In this document: piece by piece, positions 17,727-28,302 of the stretch
Numbering within the stretch: position 1 is the stretch's first letter
How the letters are laid out: every line of letters starts with the position of its first letter
Origin: Acidobacteriota bacterium
Lineage (GTDB): Bacteria; Acidobacteriota; Terriglobia; Terriglobales; Acidobacteriaceae
Reading direction: 5' to 3'
DNA: 64,000 nucleotides
Assembly (NCBI GenBank): GCA_013289685.1
Contig: JABCZL010000001.1
Location: 437,838-501,837, forward strand
Program-made: the position numbers and the translations under genes
The notes under the pieces: generated by a model
Told to the model about the DNA's origin: nothing
Database searches by the model: none
Seen by the model: only the letters and a program-made list of their open reading frames with translations

Positions 17727-17728
17727 TT

Positions 17729-19105
17729 CTACTTCGATGACGGATCCTTCGCCGACCCAGGGTCCTTCTGCGGGGCCGTGTCGGGTTTTTGAGCTGGAGG
17801 CTGGGTGGACGCCGGCGCCGGAGTTGCCGCCGCGGGCGTGGCTGGAGCTCCGGTCGCGGCCGCAGCTCTGCGGGCCTCGGCCTTTTGCTCGGCCTCGTCC
17901 TCGCGCCGCTTCTTTTCGGCCGCAGCCTCGGCGTCGGTGATGTAGCGGAACATCTGCATGCGGCCGGGATATTGTTCCGTGGTGAACACGCGATTCTGCT
18001 TGTCAATGGCTACGCCGACCAGAGCTTTGAACTGGCCGGGACCGTTGGCATGGGTATCGCCAATGTACGTGAGCAATTGGCCGTCGCGGTTGAACACCTG
18101 CAGACGGTCCTGGAATTGATCCGCAACCCAGATGTGGCCATCGCAATCGACCGCGATGCCCTTGGGCCGGAAGAGATATCCCGGGCCGTCGCCCGCCTTT
18201 CCGAAAGTGCTGATGAAGTTGCCGTCGGCGTCGAAGATTTCTACGCGGCTGTTCATAGTGTCGGTGACGTAGATGTTGCCGTCGGCGTCGACCGCAACAT
18301 TGGTCGCGCCGCCGAAATCTCCAGGCGTGGTGAGCGAGTGCTTCTTGCCCGGGGTGCCGATGCGGCGCAGCTCTTTCAAACTGTCAGCGTCGTAAACCAT
18401 GACCTGGTCCTGCTGCTCATCGACCACATATAAAAACCGATTCTCGTTGTCGATGGCTAGGCCCACCGGGTCGATCAGCCCCTCGGAGATCTGACCTTCA
18501 ATCTCGTGTTTGGGGTTGAAGACGAGCACTCGATGCAGGTGTCCGTCAGCGACGAAAAGGCGGTCGCCGTCGTCGATGGCAAGTCCGTTGATCAAATCAA
18601 AATGGGCATCGGTCCCGTTTTTGATGAGCGCAACGTCGTGGGTCTCAGTGTTGAAGATGAAGATGGCTCCGACTTTTTGGTCGGCGACATACACCAATCC
18701 TTTGGAGTCGATGGCGATGCCATAGGGTCCGATCAGCTGCCATGGAAATGTTTTGAGTTTGTCGGTGTTGTCTTCCTGCTTAGTGCCGGCCACGCGGTCC
18801 ATCCAGCTCTGCTTTTTCTTGGTGGTGGGAGCCGGAGTGTGATCGATCTTCATGCCCGCGTAGTAATTCAGCCACCGGACCCGAGCGATATTCGGAGGAT
18901 TGGGCCAAACCAGCTTGGAAGTGTCGATATCCAACTTGGGCGGCTCCGGAGGCGGGGCGGCTTCCGTTTTCTTCTTGTTTTTATCGCTGCCCTGCAATGC
19001 CATCGGCGAAGCCAGGGCCATGGCCAGCACAACGAAAAGCATTGCCACTATCCGGCCGCTGCGATGTGATTTAGCAAGATGTGATTTGGAAAAAAGCGCG
19101 CCCAT
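17729..19105 (-). CDS. Secreted NHL-repeat beta-propeller protein (458 residues)
   Basis: Second propeller of the locus. N-terminal signal or anchor (MLFVVLAMALASPMALQG, about residues 22-39), a Pro-rich linker, the pre-domain WMDRVAGTKQ that parallels WNRVVDVIAG of the shorter paralogue, then six NHL-type blades (about 120-385; for example PYGIAIDSKGLVYVAD, RPKGIAVDCDGHIWVADQ). A low-complexity tail rich in Ala, Pro, Glu and Lys follows (385-458), with a charged helix and then a Pro/Ala-rich region, perhaps a cell-wall or membrane spanner. It begins 16 bases after the 16-heme cytochrome gene, in the same operon. Its N-terminus contains a 15-bp duplication (19063-19092). Confidence 0.82.
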   Translation of the reverse strand: MGALFSKSHLAKSHRSGRIVAMLFVVLAMALASPMALQGSDKNKKKTEAAPPPEPPKLDIDTSKLVWPNPPNIARVRWLNYYAGMKIDHTPAPTTKKKQSWMDRVAGTKQEDNTDKLKTFPWQLIGPYGIAIDSKGLVYVADQKVGAIFIFNTETHDVALIKNGTDAHFDLINGLAIDDGDRLFVADGHLHRVLVFNPKHEIEGQISEGLIDPVGLAIDNENRFLYVVDEQQDQVMVYDADSLKELRRIGTPGKKHSLTTPGDFGGATNVAVDADGNIYVTDTMNSRVEIFDADGNFISTFGKAGDGPGYLFRPKGIAVDCDGHIWVADQFQDRLQVFNRDGQLLTYIGDTHANGPGQFKALVGVAIDKQNRVFTTEQYPGRMQMFRYITDAEAAAEKKRREDEAEQKAEARRAAAATGAPATPAAATPAPASTQPPAQKPDTAPQKDPGSAKDPSSK

Positions 19106-19121
19106 AACTGATCTCCTGTTT

Positions 19122-20633
19122 CTAGTTTCCTTCCGTCGTGTTCAGCATGTTGATTCGGTTCTTGTGGCAGTTATCGCAGAATGCCATGTTATTTTGCTGA
19201 TCTTTCACCAGCAATCCGGCTTGAGCCGAAGCGTGCGGCTGATGACAACTCAGACAAGAGAGGTGAGTCTTGACCTGGTTGATATTCGCCGGATCCATCA
19301 CGTCTCCCACGGGATGCTTGGCCACGGGATGTCCCAACCCGTACCGTAAGGGGAGGATCGGCACCTGATTCTTCTTGTAATAGTCCTCCGGCAGTTTCAC
19401 CTGGCCGTTAAATATGGTAAGCAGGTGTTCGGCCGCCAGCTTTTGCGGTACCGCGTCCGGGCCGTGACATTCCAGGCAGAGTGCATTCCCCTTCACCCGC
19501 AGCAGATGGTCATTGTCGCCGCCGTGCGGCGTGTGGCAAGTGGCGCAGCCTTGACTGAACGCGGGCTGATGGTGGACCGGTTTCTTGGCCAGATCGGAAA
19601 TATCACTATGGCAACTCAGGCAGATCTCCACAGCGTTGGTCTTGGGCAGTCCAGGTTGGGCGCTCGCATGCGGGCTGTGGCAGTCGGTGCAATCACCGGC
19701 CGCGCCCGGATGTTGCACTTTGGCGGTCGCGATCAGTTTGGCTTTATCGTCGTGGCAGGTGACGCACAAGGACTTGACGTCAGTTTGGGTCAAAACCACC
19801 TTGCCGTCTTTCGCTGCAGCGTGGCAAATGTCACATTGCTTGTCGGCAAAAGGCGGATGCGTAAATTTGGCCATGAGCTTCGGCGCAGCGGACTGGTGCG
19901 GGTCGTGACAGCTTAGGCAATCCGCTTTTTCAAAAGGCTGGTTCTGATGTGCCTTTTGCAGCTCGGGGGTTTTCGGATCATGACAGTCGATGCACAACGC
20001 CGGGCTTGCTTTGGTCAAATGGAAATCAAACTCAGCCTTTCCGATCTGACCTGTCTTGTGCGTTATGTGGCAGGTATCGCAGCCCATATCGAGCGCGGGG
20101 TGACGGCTGCCATTTTCCGGCACATTCGTCCCCATCTCGTGGCACGTGAGGCAGAGGTTGTCCTTCTTGTCGCCCGACGTGGCTTTCAGCAGCTGATTCT
20201 TGTTGTCGGACGTATGCGGATCATGACAGGTCAGGCAGTCGCGAACCGCCGGCGGATGGACCCGGCCCTGAATCTTTGTGGCATCCTTATTGCTGTGGCA
20301 ACTCAGGCACACTTTGTACGGCACGGGGCTCGTCAGCGTGACGTGGGTTACTTCTTTGTTGGTTCGAATCTGGTGACAGCTCAAACACCCCATCGCGATA
20401 GCGGAGTGAACTGCCTTGCCCTTGCTTTTGTCCTCGTGGCATTCCAAACATTTTGCCGAGTCCGTCTTTGGATCGAGCGGCACGGGGTGTGTCTTGGCCA
20501 GCGCGGGCATCACCGCAACTACGATCATGAATGTCCCGAGCAGAAAGAGACGCAGAGAGAGTCGCAGAAAGAAACGCGGACGCGTCTGTTCGATCGGCTT
20601 GCTTATCGTTGGCTGGCTTGTCAATGCACGCAT
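19122..20633 (-). CDS. Secreted multiheme cytochrome c, 16 CXXCH motifs
   Basis: Large exported cytochrome of about 503 residues from the preferred start. An N-terminal hydrophobic segment (LFLLGTFMIVVAVMPALA) acts as signal peptide or anchor. I count sixteen CXXCH motifs, many in CXXCHxPH form typical of doubled-CXXCH families, spread evenly from CLECHED near the N-terminus to CDNCH near the C-terminus. Fourteen or more extra His can serve as distal ligands. Likely a periplasmic or outer-surface electron conduit feeding the smaller cytochromes. The frame is open upstream to 20759, but only the ATG at 20633 gives a plausible signal peptide. A CRP-type palindrome lies about 250 bases upstream, in the divergent region shared with the ResB gene. 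Confidence 0.87.
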   Translation of the reverse strand: MRALTSQPTISKPIEQTRPRFFLRLSLRLFLLGTFMIVVAVMPALAKTHPVPLDPKTDSAKCLECHEDKSKGKAVHSAIAMGCLSCHQIRTNKEVTHVTLTSPVPYKVCLSCHSNKDATKIQGRVHPPAVRDCLTCHDPHTSDNKNQLLKATSGDKKDNLCLTCHEMGTNVPENGSRHPALDMGCDTCHITHKTGQIGKAEFDFHLTKASPALCIDCHDPKTPELQKAHQNQPFEKADCLSCHDPHQSAAPKLMAKFTHPPFADKQCDICHAAAKDGKVVLTQTDVKSLCVTCHDDKAKLIATAKVQHPGAAGDCTDCHSPHASAQPGLPKTNAVEICLSCHSDISDLAKKPVHHQPAFSQGCATCHTPHGGDNDHLLRVKGNALCLECHGPDAVPQKLAAEHLLTIFNGQVKLPEDYYKKNQVPILPLRYGLGHPVAKHPVGDVMDPANINQVKTHLSCLSCHQPHASAQAGLLVKDQQNNMAFCDNCHKNRINMLNTTEGN

Positions 20634-21088
20634 GAGGATCCCGGGAACATCCCTAACCACATGAGCACGAACCTCGCCTTCATCGTGGGAACTGCCGCTC
20701 TGGCGCCAGTTGAGTTGTAAACTATTGCAACATAGTACGTTGTGACGTTGCTGCCCCATTGCCTGAATGCTTGAAAACCATTTTCAGTTCCGGGAATGGG
20801 CTTTCTCCCACAGTCGAAGCGGTGAAATAGCGCATCCTTTCCCCAGAATCATTGCACCGCTAACGCCGTACTCCAGCCTTTTTTGGTGATTTCAATCACA
20901 TGGTTTCTGCCCGCTGGGTGAAATCGCAGCACGCCCCAGGAAAGATGAGTGTTATCACCCCAAGCGTGAGCGGTCCATGGGCCGGCTTGACCTCCGAACA
21001 TATTGATTTCACGACACTTCAACAGTTGACTCCCGGTTGGTGCCGAACGTGCATTACCCCAGGCGAATACTGGGGAGACGCAAAACTC
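20634..21088. other. Divergent regulatory region between cytochrome and ResB units
   Basis: No gene is supported. The open frame preceding ResB has no signal or family match and is best read as leader. The region contains the CRP-type palindrome at 20885-20900 and must hold the promoters of both divergent operons. Confidence 0.55.
20885..20900. promoter_or_regulatory. CRP/FNR-family operator in the divergent region
   Basis: GGTGATTTCAATCACA contains the perfect 14-bp palindrome GTGATT-TC-AATCAC and differs from TGTGA-N6-TCACA only at the first base. Its core matches the site at 38964 exactly. It could serve both the 16-heme cytochrome (minus) and ResB (plus) operons. Confidence 0.65.
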
Positions 21089-22654
21089 ATGACTTCACCA
21101 TTTCGCTCCTCGTGGCACACGACCTGGCAGACGCTGAGTTCCATTAAGACAGGTGTAGTCCTCATCATATCGGTCGTTATCTTCTCGGCGGCGGGCACGA
21201 TCATCCTGCAGCGTCCCATGACCGATCCCGACGACATGACGCGCGCGTATTCGCCTGCCATGCTGCGCTTTCTCGACGTCACCGGCCTGACCGACATCTT
21301 CCATACGCGTTGGTTTATCGCCCTGATGATTCTGGTCAGCCTCAGCATCGTCGCCGCGTCCGTGCAGCGCTTCCCCAATGCCTGGCGGTACTTTGCGCGT
21401 CCTTATAAGAGTCCCGATGAAAGCTTTCGCAAGGTTCTGCCGACGCAGGCCCAGATTCCGCTTGCCAATAATGACAATGACGAAGAGCAGGGATTGAGCG
21501 CCGCGGAACGCGCCTTCCGCCACATGGGACTGAAAGCCGAACGCATCGTCCGCACCGACAGCTTCTCTTTGTTCTCCGAGCGCAATCGCATTTCCGAGAT
21601 GGCGGTCTACATCGTGCATGCCAGCCTGCTGCTGATTTTCCTGGGCTTCATTGTGGATTCAGTTTACGGATGGCGCGCATTCCTGGTGCTGAGTCCCGGA
21701 ACAGCGAGCAATCAGGTTGAAACCAAAGACGGCTCCAAGCGAACCATCCCATTCTCCATCCGCTGCGATGGCACGGGAGAAGAAACCTACGCCGACGGTT
21801 CACCCAAGCGCTGGTGGTCGAAACTGGCGGTGGTCGACGGGGGACGCGAGGTGTCGCGCAAAGAGATCGTGGTCAACGACCCGCTGGTGTATCACGGACT
21901 ACGCTTCTACCAGGCGACGTACGGCCGCACTGGCAAGCTCGATCAGTTGATTCTCAACGCGACGCCGGCGAACGGCAAAGCTACGCCTCAGGAAATCTCC
22001 CTGGCGATGAGCCAGACCGTGGCTCTCGACGTCGACACCAGCGTGCAACTGGCGGAGTTTATCCCGGACTTCGTGGTCCAGGACGGCCGAGTCTACGCCC
22101 GCAGCAATGACGTGACGAACCCCGCGGTCCACCTGATCGTCACCTCGAAGAAAGCCAAAGGCAGCGTGAGCGTGAATGTCTGGCTGCCGCAAATGCCTGG
22201 CATTGACGAGAACGCTTCCTCCCCCTACACCTTCGATCCCAAGGACTTGAAGACCGGCCTTTACACCGGACTGCAGGTCTCGCACGAACCCGGCCAGTGG
22301 GCGGTGTGGGCCGGCGTCGTGCTCATGGGCATCGGCCTGACTTTTGTTTTCTACGTGGTTCACATGCGCTTCTGGGTGGTTCCCGTCGTCGATGCCCGCG
22401 GCCGCACCGCGCTCTGGATCGGCGGCACCGCGAACCGCAATCGCGATGCATTTGAACTTAAATTCAAAAATGTAGTGGAGCAGATTCAGAAGGAATTGAA
22501 ACGCGAACTCGCGGCCTCTGTCGAGGCGCCCGCAACGATCTCAGGAACAACGATCTCAGGAACAACGATCTCGAGAACAACGATCTCAGGCACAACGATC
22601 GCCGGTTCGGTGAGTCCGGCAACGGAGGAAGTGTATGGCACGCGCAAGAGCTGA
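21089..22654 (+). CDS. resB: ResB-like cytochrome c maturation protein
   Basis: Membrane component of the system II heme-export and attachment complex, which works with CcsA to deliver heme to apocytochromes outside the inner membrane. Two N-terminal membrane segments (TGVVLIISVVIFSAAGTIIL; WFIALMILVSLSIVAASV), a third after a loop (MAVYIVHASLLLIFLGFIVDSVYGW), a large periplasmic domain (about 190-400) and a C-terminal segment (WAVWAGVVLMGIGLTFVFYVVH) match ResB. Start at ATG 21089, with GGGGAGA upstream; the frame is open further upstream without family sequence. The C-terminus carries a Thr/Ile/Ser repeat encoded by a 15-bp tandem repeat. The gene overlaps the CcsA start by 20 bases. Confidence 0.88.
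   Translation: MTSPFRSSWHTTWQTLSSIKTGVVLIISVVIFSAAGTIILQRPMTDPDDMTRAYSPAMLRFLDVTGLTDIFHTRWFIALMILVSLSIVAASVQRFPNAWRYFARPYKSPDESFRKVLPTQAQIPLANNDNDEEQGLSAAERAFRHMGLKAERIVRTDSFSLFSERNRISEMAVYIVHASLLLIFLGFIVDSVYGWRAFLVLSPGTASNQVETKDGSKRTIPFSIRCDGTGEETYADGSPKRWWSKLAVVDGGREVSRKEIVVNDPLVYHGLRFYQATYGRTGKLDQLILNATPANGKATPQEISLAMSQTVALDVDTSVQLAEFIPDFVVQDGRVYARSNDVTNPAVHLIVTSKKAKGSVSVNVWLPQMPGIDENASSPYTFDPKDLKTGLYTGLQVSHEPGQWAVWAGVVLMGIGLTFVFYVVHMRFWVVPVVDARGRTALWIGGTANRNRDAFELKFKNVVEQIQKELKRELAASVEAPATISGTTISGTTISRTTISGTTIAGSVSPATEEVYGTRKS
22534..22608 (+). repeat. 15-bp x5 tandem repeat in the end of resB
   Basis: Five units of AACGATCTCAGGAAC, the last ones diverged, start at 22534, 22549, 22564, 22579 and 22594. 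They encode a repeated T-I-S-G/R-T pentapeptide in the cytoplasmic tail of ResB. The length preserves the reading frame, so copy number can vary harmlessly. Confidence 0.85.
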
Positions 22655-24032
22655 ACAGCATCCCGCGACCGGCACGACGATGGTCGTGATGGTTGGGTTG
22701 GGAATGGCTTTCCTGCTGTTCATGTCATTTCTGAACGTGGTCAAGAGCGGAAACATTCTGAGTGAAGCCAACCTGCTGTTCGCCGCGCTGGTTTTCTATG
22801 CCGGCGCGGGAGCTCTATATCTAGGCTTCGGCGTCACCGGAACCGACTCCTACATCAAGTTCGCTTCTCTCATGACCTGGGCCGGACTGCTGGCCAACAC
22901 CGGCGCCGTGGCCCATCGCTGGTATGAAGCCGGCCATCCTCCCTTCGCCAGTATCTATGAAATGCTGCTGAGTTTCGTCTGGACGCTCGCCGCGCTCACC
23001 CTGATCGCCGAAAAGCGCTACGGCGTGAAGGTCATCGGCACAGTGACCATGCCGGTGGCGATTGTCGGCGTCATTCTGATGCAACTTCTGCCCAGCGACG
23101 TACGCCCCCTGGTGCCGGCACTGCAATCCACCTGGCTGCACGTACACGTCACGCTCGCGATGCTGGCGTACGCGGCATGCGCTCTGAGTTTCGCGCTGGC
23201 CATGATGTTCCTGATCCAGGACCGCGTGAAAACGGAAATGTTCCTGGCGGCCACCAGCATATTTACCGTGGGAATTTACGCCGCAGTCCTGACTCGCTTC
23301 GAGAGATGGGGCGGGCTCAACGTGATCGCCTGGGATACCGGAAATAAATCCGAAGTGTTCATCTCGCGCGGTGTACGGTTGTTCGTCACCATTCCGGATC
23401 TCGGCTGGCTGATGCTGCTGGTCTTCGTCGCCGTGGCTGCGCCGCTCGTGCTCTACATCCTGGCGCGTGTAAAGAAAAATTCGGGATTTCTGGCGGTTGC
23501 CGATCGCGCGGTCTTCATCAGCATTCTGTTGCAATCTCTGGCCCTGGTGTTCTTCCTGCTGCGCGTGCGCGACGGACAATATCCCTCGCTCGACGCGGAG
23601 GGGCTATACGCCACGAGCCTGGCTGCGAGCCCGTTCATTCTGGCGGCGCTGGTCGGCGGAATTTTCGCCAACCTGCTGTACCTCTTGCTGCTGTGGCGGC
23701 GAGCTGATCTGGAAAGACTTCTCCCCGATGCCGACGCGCTCGACCGCATCACTTACAAAACCATTTGCATTGCCTTCCCACTGCTCACCCTGATGATCGC
23801 CGCCGGCGCCTACTGGGCCAACCGAGCCTGGGGTTCCTACTGGAACTGGGACCCCAAGGAGACGTGGGCGGCGATTACGTGGCTCGTGTATGCCCTCTAT
23901 CTGCACCTGCGCATCACCCGCGGCTGGCGCGGACGCCGTGCAGCCTACTTCGCCATCCTGGGATTCGCGGTGGTGATGTTCACCTTCTTCGGCGTTACCT
24001 ACTTACTGCGTGGATTACATGCGTATGCCTGA
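22635..24032 (+). CDS. ccsA: CcsA/ResC cytochrome c synthase subunit
   Basis: Heme-handling protein of system II cytochrome c maturation, with about ten membrane segments. The WWD heme-binding motif is clear near the C-terminus (WGSYWNWDPKETWAAITWLVYALYLHLR), with flanking conserved His (WLHVHVTLAMLAYAA; GAVAHRWYEAGHPPFASIYEML). It pairs with ResB, whose gene it overlaps, to attach heme to CXXCH motifs. Being beside 33 heme motifs in three multiheme cytochromes, it is well placed to mature them. The 465-residue length is larger than plastid CcsA (about 320) and resembles bacterial ResC. The last 23 bases overlap the histidine kinase gene. Confidence 0.9.
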   Translation: MARARAEQHPATGTTMVVMVGLGMAFLLFMSFLNVVKSGNILSEANLLFAALVFYAGAGALYLGFGVTGTDSYIKFASLMTWAGLLANTGAVAHRWYEAGHPPFASIYEMLLSFVWTLAALTLIAEKRYGVKVIGTVTMPVAIVGVILMQLLPSDVRPLVPALQSTWLHVHVTLAMLAYAACALSFALAMMFLIQDRVKTEMFLAATSIFTVGIYAAVLTRFERWGGLNVIAWDTGNKSEVFISRGVRLFVTIPDLGWLMLLVFVAVAAPLVLYILARVKKNSGFLAVADRAVFISILLQSLALVFFLLRVRDGQYPSLDAEGLYATSLAASPFILAALVGGIFANLLYLLLLWRRADLERLLPDADALDRITYKTICIAFPLLTLMIAAGAYWANRAWGSYWNWDPKETWAAITWLVYALYLHLRITRGWRGRRAAYFAILGFAVVMFTFFGVTYLLRGLHAYA

Positions 24033-25323
24033 GACTATGCGTGATACGAAGCCTGAGACTATGCCTGATACTGGGAACCAACAGATCGATCCCGACGTTC
24101 CGGCTGAAGAGGTCTCTGCATCTGCCTCTTCGCGCGCGCGCTCCGGCTTTTTTAGCACGGCGTATTCAAGCTCGGGCCTGCCGACGGATCCTATTTCGAT
24201 TGGCCCGCTCGCCGGGGATTCCGCTCGAACTGCAACCTCCGAGGATCCCGAATTGCCCTGGCTGCGCATCAACTGGGAAATCAAGGCGCTGGTCCCGATC
24301 GCGCTGGTTCTTCTGGGTGGAATGTTGCTGTTCCTTCTGGCAACGCTCTCCTGGCGCGATCCTGAGCGCCACATGGTGCTGTTAGTTGCCGGTGCGGGCG
24401 CAGTCGCGATTTGCGGCGCGCTCCTGGTCGTGCTCACCTACACCGTGCAGCGCCCCATGGTGGAACTGCAGCAGAAGATCGCCCAACTCGGAGCCGGTGA
24501 TCTCAGCGTAGCTGTGAGTTTTGCCCGCCGCAACGACGAGATCGGCGACCTTGGACGAAATTTCAATCAGATGGTGCTGCAGCTTCGAGAGAGCCGGGAA
24601 GAAATCGAACGCCTGCACCGCACCCAGATGTCGCGCGCCGAGCACTTCGCCACTCTCGGCGAAATGGCCACCGGCTTGGCCCACGAAATCCGCAACCCGC
24701 TGGCGGGGATCGCCGGCGTCATCGAGATCATTGGCCGCGACCTCCCCGCGACCAGCCCCGCGCGCTCCGTGGTCAAAGACGTTCGCCAGGAGATCGCGCG
24801 CATCAATCACATCGTCACCGATCTGCTGCAGACGGCGCGGCCGCATCCGCCGAAAGTTCGCAAGAGCGATCTCAATACCACCGTCGAGCATGCCGTGATG
24901 CTGGGCCGCCAGCAGGCGCTCGCGAAATCAGTCGACATCGCTTTGCACAAAGATCCCTCGCTGCCCGAGGTGGAACACGACAGCGATCAGATTCACCAGG
25001 TGCTGCTCAACCTGCTGCTCAACGCGCTGCAGGCCATCGATCTCAAGGGAAAAATCGCGGTCACCGTAGAATTAAAGGGATCGACAGCGGTCGTCGAGGT
25101 CGCCGACAACGGCCGCGGCATTGCGCCCGATCACCTGCCCAACATCTTCCGCCCCTTCTACACCACCAAAGGCGACGGCACCGGCCTGGGACTCTCCCTC
25201 GCCCGCCGCATCGTCGAAGACCACCAGGGCCGCATCGAGGTCACCAGCACCGTCGGCAAAGGCACGACCTTCGCAGTGGTGCTGCCGTTGCAAAGAGCAG
25301 CCGCGCCCGTCTCTGCGCCCTAG
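24010..25323 (+). CDS. Membrane-bound sensor histidine kinase (HAMP-HisKA-HATPase)
   Basis: Two-component sensor kinase of 437 residues. After a variable N-terminus there are two membrane segments (about 97-117, ALVPIALVLLGGMLLFLLAT; about 122-146), a HAMP domain (about 147-200), a HisKA dimerisation domain with the phospho-acceptor H225 in LAHEIRNPLAG, and a HATPase domain with N, G1 and G2 boxes (NLLLNALQA, VADNGRGI, GDGTGLGLSLARRI). There is almost no periplasmic loop, so it probably senses a membrane or cytoplasmic cue. The GTG start overlaps the end of CcsA by 23 bases; ATGs at 24019 or 24025 are alternatives. The NtrC-type regulator at 26827 is the likely partner. The first codons contain a 24-bp direct duplication (24027-24074). 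Confidence 0.88.
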   Translation: MDYMRMPETMRDTKPETMPDTGNQQIDPDVPAEEVSASASSRARSGFFSTAYSSSGLPTDPISIGPLAGDSARTATSEDPELPWLRINWEIKALVPIALVLLGGMLLFLLATLSWRDPERHMVLLVAGAGAVAICGALLVVLTYTVQRPMVELQQKIAQLGAGDLSVAVSFARRNDEIGDLGRNFNQMVLQLRESREEIERLHRTQMSRAEHFATLGEMATGLAHEIRNPLAGIAGVIEIIGRDLPATSPARSVVKDVRQEIARINHIVTDLLQTARPHPPKVRKSDLNTTVEHAVMLGRQQALAKSVDIALHKDPSLPEVEHDSDQIHQVLLNLLLNALQAIDLKGKIAVTVELKGSTAVVEVADNGRGIAPDHLPNIFRPFYTTKGDGTGLGLSLARRIVEDHQGRIEVTSTVGKGTTFAVVLPLQRAAAPVSAP

Positions 25324-25415
25324 GCAGCTCCCACTGAACCGGCGCGCTGGGACTTTCACAAGAACAGCGAAACCCGTCAATGTGCGAAATGGTCAGTTGT
25401 CGGGGCGTACAAAGC

Positions 25416-25862
25416 CTACTCTTCTAGCTCGCTTTCTTCTGGCGCATCGGTCGGGCTCTCAAACTCTATGCGATAGCCGTCGGGATCGGTAACCGGCACA
25501 ACCCAGAGACGATTTCCGACAGTCGGTCGATTCCGCGTCTGAATTCCGCGCGATTTGAACTCGCGATAAAGAGCCAGCGCGTCCCCGCACTGGAAACAGA
25601 TATTTACTCCAGTCCCCAGCGTTTCCTTCGGGCTCTCTCCGGGCCGGAATTCCTGGAGCATGATCGCGGCATCGCCAAGCTCAAGCCAGCACCAGCGAAT
25701 TCTCCCGTCAGGATGGTCTTCGGTGCGGTCGGGAATCCAGTAGTTCTTCATTTTGAACCCAAGCCCATCAACGTAGAACCGTAGAGAAGACTCCATGTTG
25801 GTGACGCCGAAAAACGGCACAGCCTGCTTAACGTTCACGCTCGTGACGGTCGCAACGGGCAT
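25416..25862 (-). CDS. VOC-superfamily (glyoxalase/bleomycin-resistance) protein
   Basis: Small cytoplasmic protein (148 residues) of the vicinal oxygen chelate fold: AVPFFGVTNMESSLRFYVDGLGF at the N-terminus, WCWLELGDAAIMLQEF in the middle, and VVPVTDPDGYRIEFESPT at the C-terminus, which holds the usual metal-ligand Glu. The substrate is not predictable; members act as glyoxalases, dioxygenases or drug-binding proteins. Start ATG 25862 has GAGGTGA upstream. It lies on the opposite strand between the kinase and regulator genes and is probably unrelated to them. Confidence 0.8.
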   Translation of the reverse strand: MPVATVTSVNVKQAVPFFGVTNMESSLRFYVDGLGFKMKNYWIPDRTEDHPDGRIRWCWLELGDAAIMLQEFRPGESPKETLGTGVNICFQCGDALALYREFKSRGIQTRNRPTVGNRLWVVPVTDPDGYRIEFESPTDAPEESELEE

Positions 25863-26058
25863 AATTCACCTCACAAACAACCCTTTTATAGTAGCAATGG
25901 AAGCCAATTGACGAAAAATCTTATCGACCCGCCCTCGAGGTCGGCTCAGCAAACTTGCCCCATCCCGCCATCGCCTTTCAGGTACGTCCGTAACTTTCAC
26001 CCGACAATTCTGTTCACTAACCTAGGCCCGAGGGGCAACTTGGGGAGAGGACTCTATT

Positions 26059-26757
26059 ATGGACAACCGTCGTTGGCTTTGGATCGGCGCGACTCTGCTG
26101 GTAGCGGGCGTAATCTTCTGGGCAGTGGGCCAGGCCGTGAACCCCAGCAGCGGCGACATGGAGTTCAAAAAAACACTGGAATCGATCAAGCAGGTCAAAA
26201 GCTTCCGCGGCACCTACATCGAGAGCGCGTCGGGCGCCCAGCATTCGGAAAGGCTCTGGGAGGTGGATTGCAACCAGGTTATTGTCCACCAGCAGTCTCA
26301 CGACTCACAGGCCAATACGGATTCTCCTTTCGACATGAAAGAGGATGAGTTGCTGGTCGGCGAGCAGAGGTACAGCCGCACCAGCGACGGAGCCTGGGAG
26401 AACAACGGGTACGCAGGCGAGCGTGGTTCCGCCAAGTGGTATTGCGACAACCTGGCTCGCGGCACCGTTCGCGATCTGCTGCCGGATATGTACACCCTGG
26501 TCAGCCACGCCATCACGGAAGAAGGCGATAAGAAGACGGTAAACGGTGTTCGCTGCCGGGAATGGAAGTTCGCCGTAAGAACAGCCACTATTGCTGAAGA
26601 CGGTTCGATGTGCATCGGCCTGGACGACCATCTGCCCTACGAGATGACCATGAAAGGCGCGGGCCACTATTCCTACTCCGATTACAACCGCCCCATTCAA
26701 TTCGATGTGCCTGAAGCCGTGCTGCAACCGGCCAGTTCGACCGGCGGATCGAACTGA
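26059..26757 (+). CDS. Membrane-anchored protein of unknown function
   Basis: A protein of 232 residues with one N-terminal membrane segment (WLWIGATLLVAGVIFWAVG, about 6-24) and a periplasmic domain. The pattern of the domain (SFRGTYIESAS, ERLWEVDCNQVIVHQ, RTSDGAWENNG, DDHLPYEMTMKG, Tyr-rich end) suggests an antiparallel beta fold of the LolA/LppX type that carries a hydrophobic ligand; that is a guess from strand pattern and length. Cys residues at about 76, 132, 165 and 182 could form disulfides. It has a good ribosome binding site (GGGGAGAGG) and sits 69 bases before the NtrC-type regulator gene, so may be co-expressed with it. Confidence 0.65.
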   Translation: MDNRRWLWIGATLLVAGVIFWAVGQAVNPSSGDMEFKKTLESIKQVKSFRGTYIESASGAQHSERLWEVDCNQVIVHQQSHDSQANTDSPFDMKEDELLVGEQRYSRTSDGAWENNGYAGERGSAKWYCDNLARGTVRDLLPDMYTLVSHAITEEGDKKTVNGVRCREWKFAVRTATIAEDGSMCIGLDDHLPYEMTMKGAGHYSYSDYNRPIQFDVPEAVLQPASSTGGSN

Positions 26758-26826
26758 ATAAACCCAGCGAGCTCCGTTTACCCCACGCGTGCCCCGTCCT
26801 TCCTTCCGTAGTAAGCTTGATCAAGC

Positions 26827-28302
<1,476 letters not shown>

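Larger units (their letters stand above)
17200..17728. other. Long leader of the tetraheme gene and 3' region of the NHL gene
   Basis: No gene seen. From right to left on the minus strand it holds the tandem repeat 17685-17726, two inverted repeats (GCACGAG-TTTCA-CTCGTGC near 17617-17635 and AGAACCGC/GCGGTTCT near 17657-17684) that could end the NHL transcript, the CRP-type palindrome 17525-17540, an AT-richer stretch (17400-17470) likely to contain the promoter, and the strong ribosome binding site. Confidence 0.55.
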
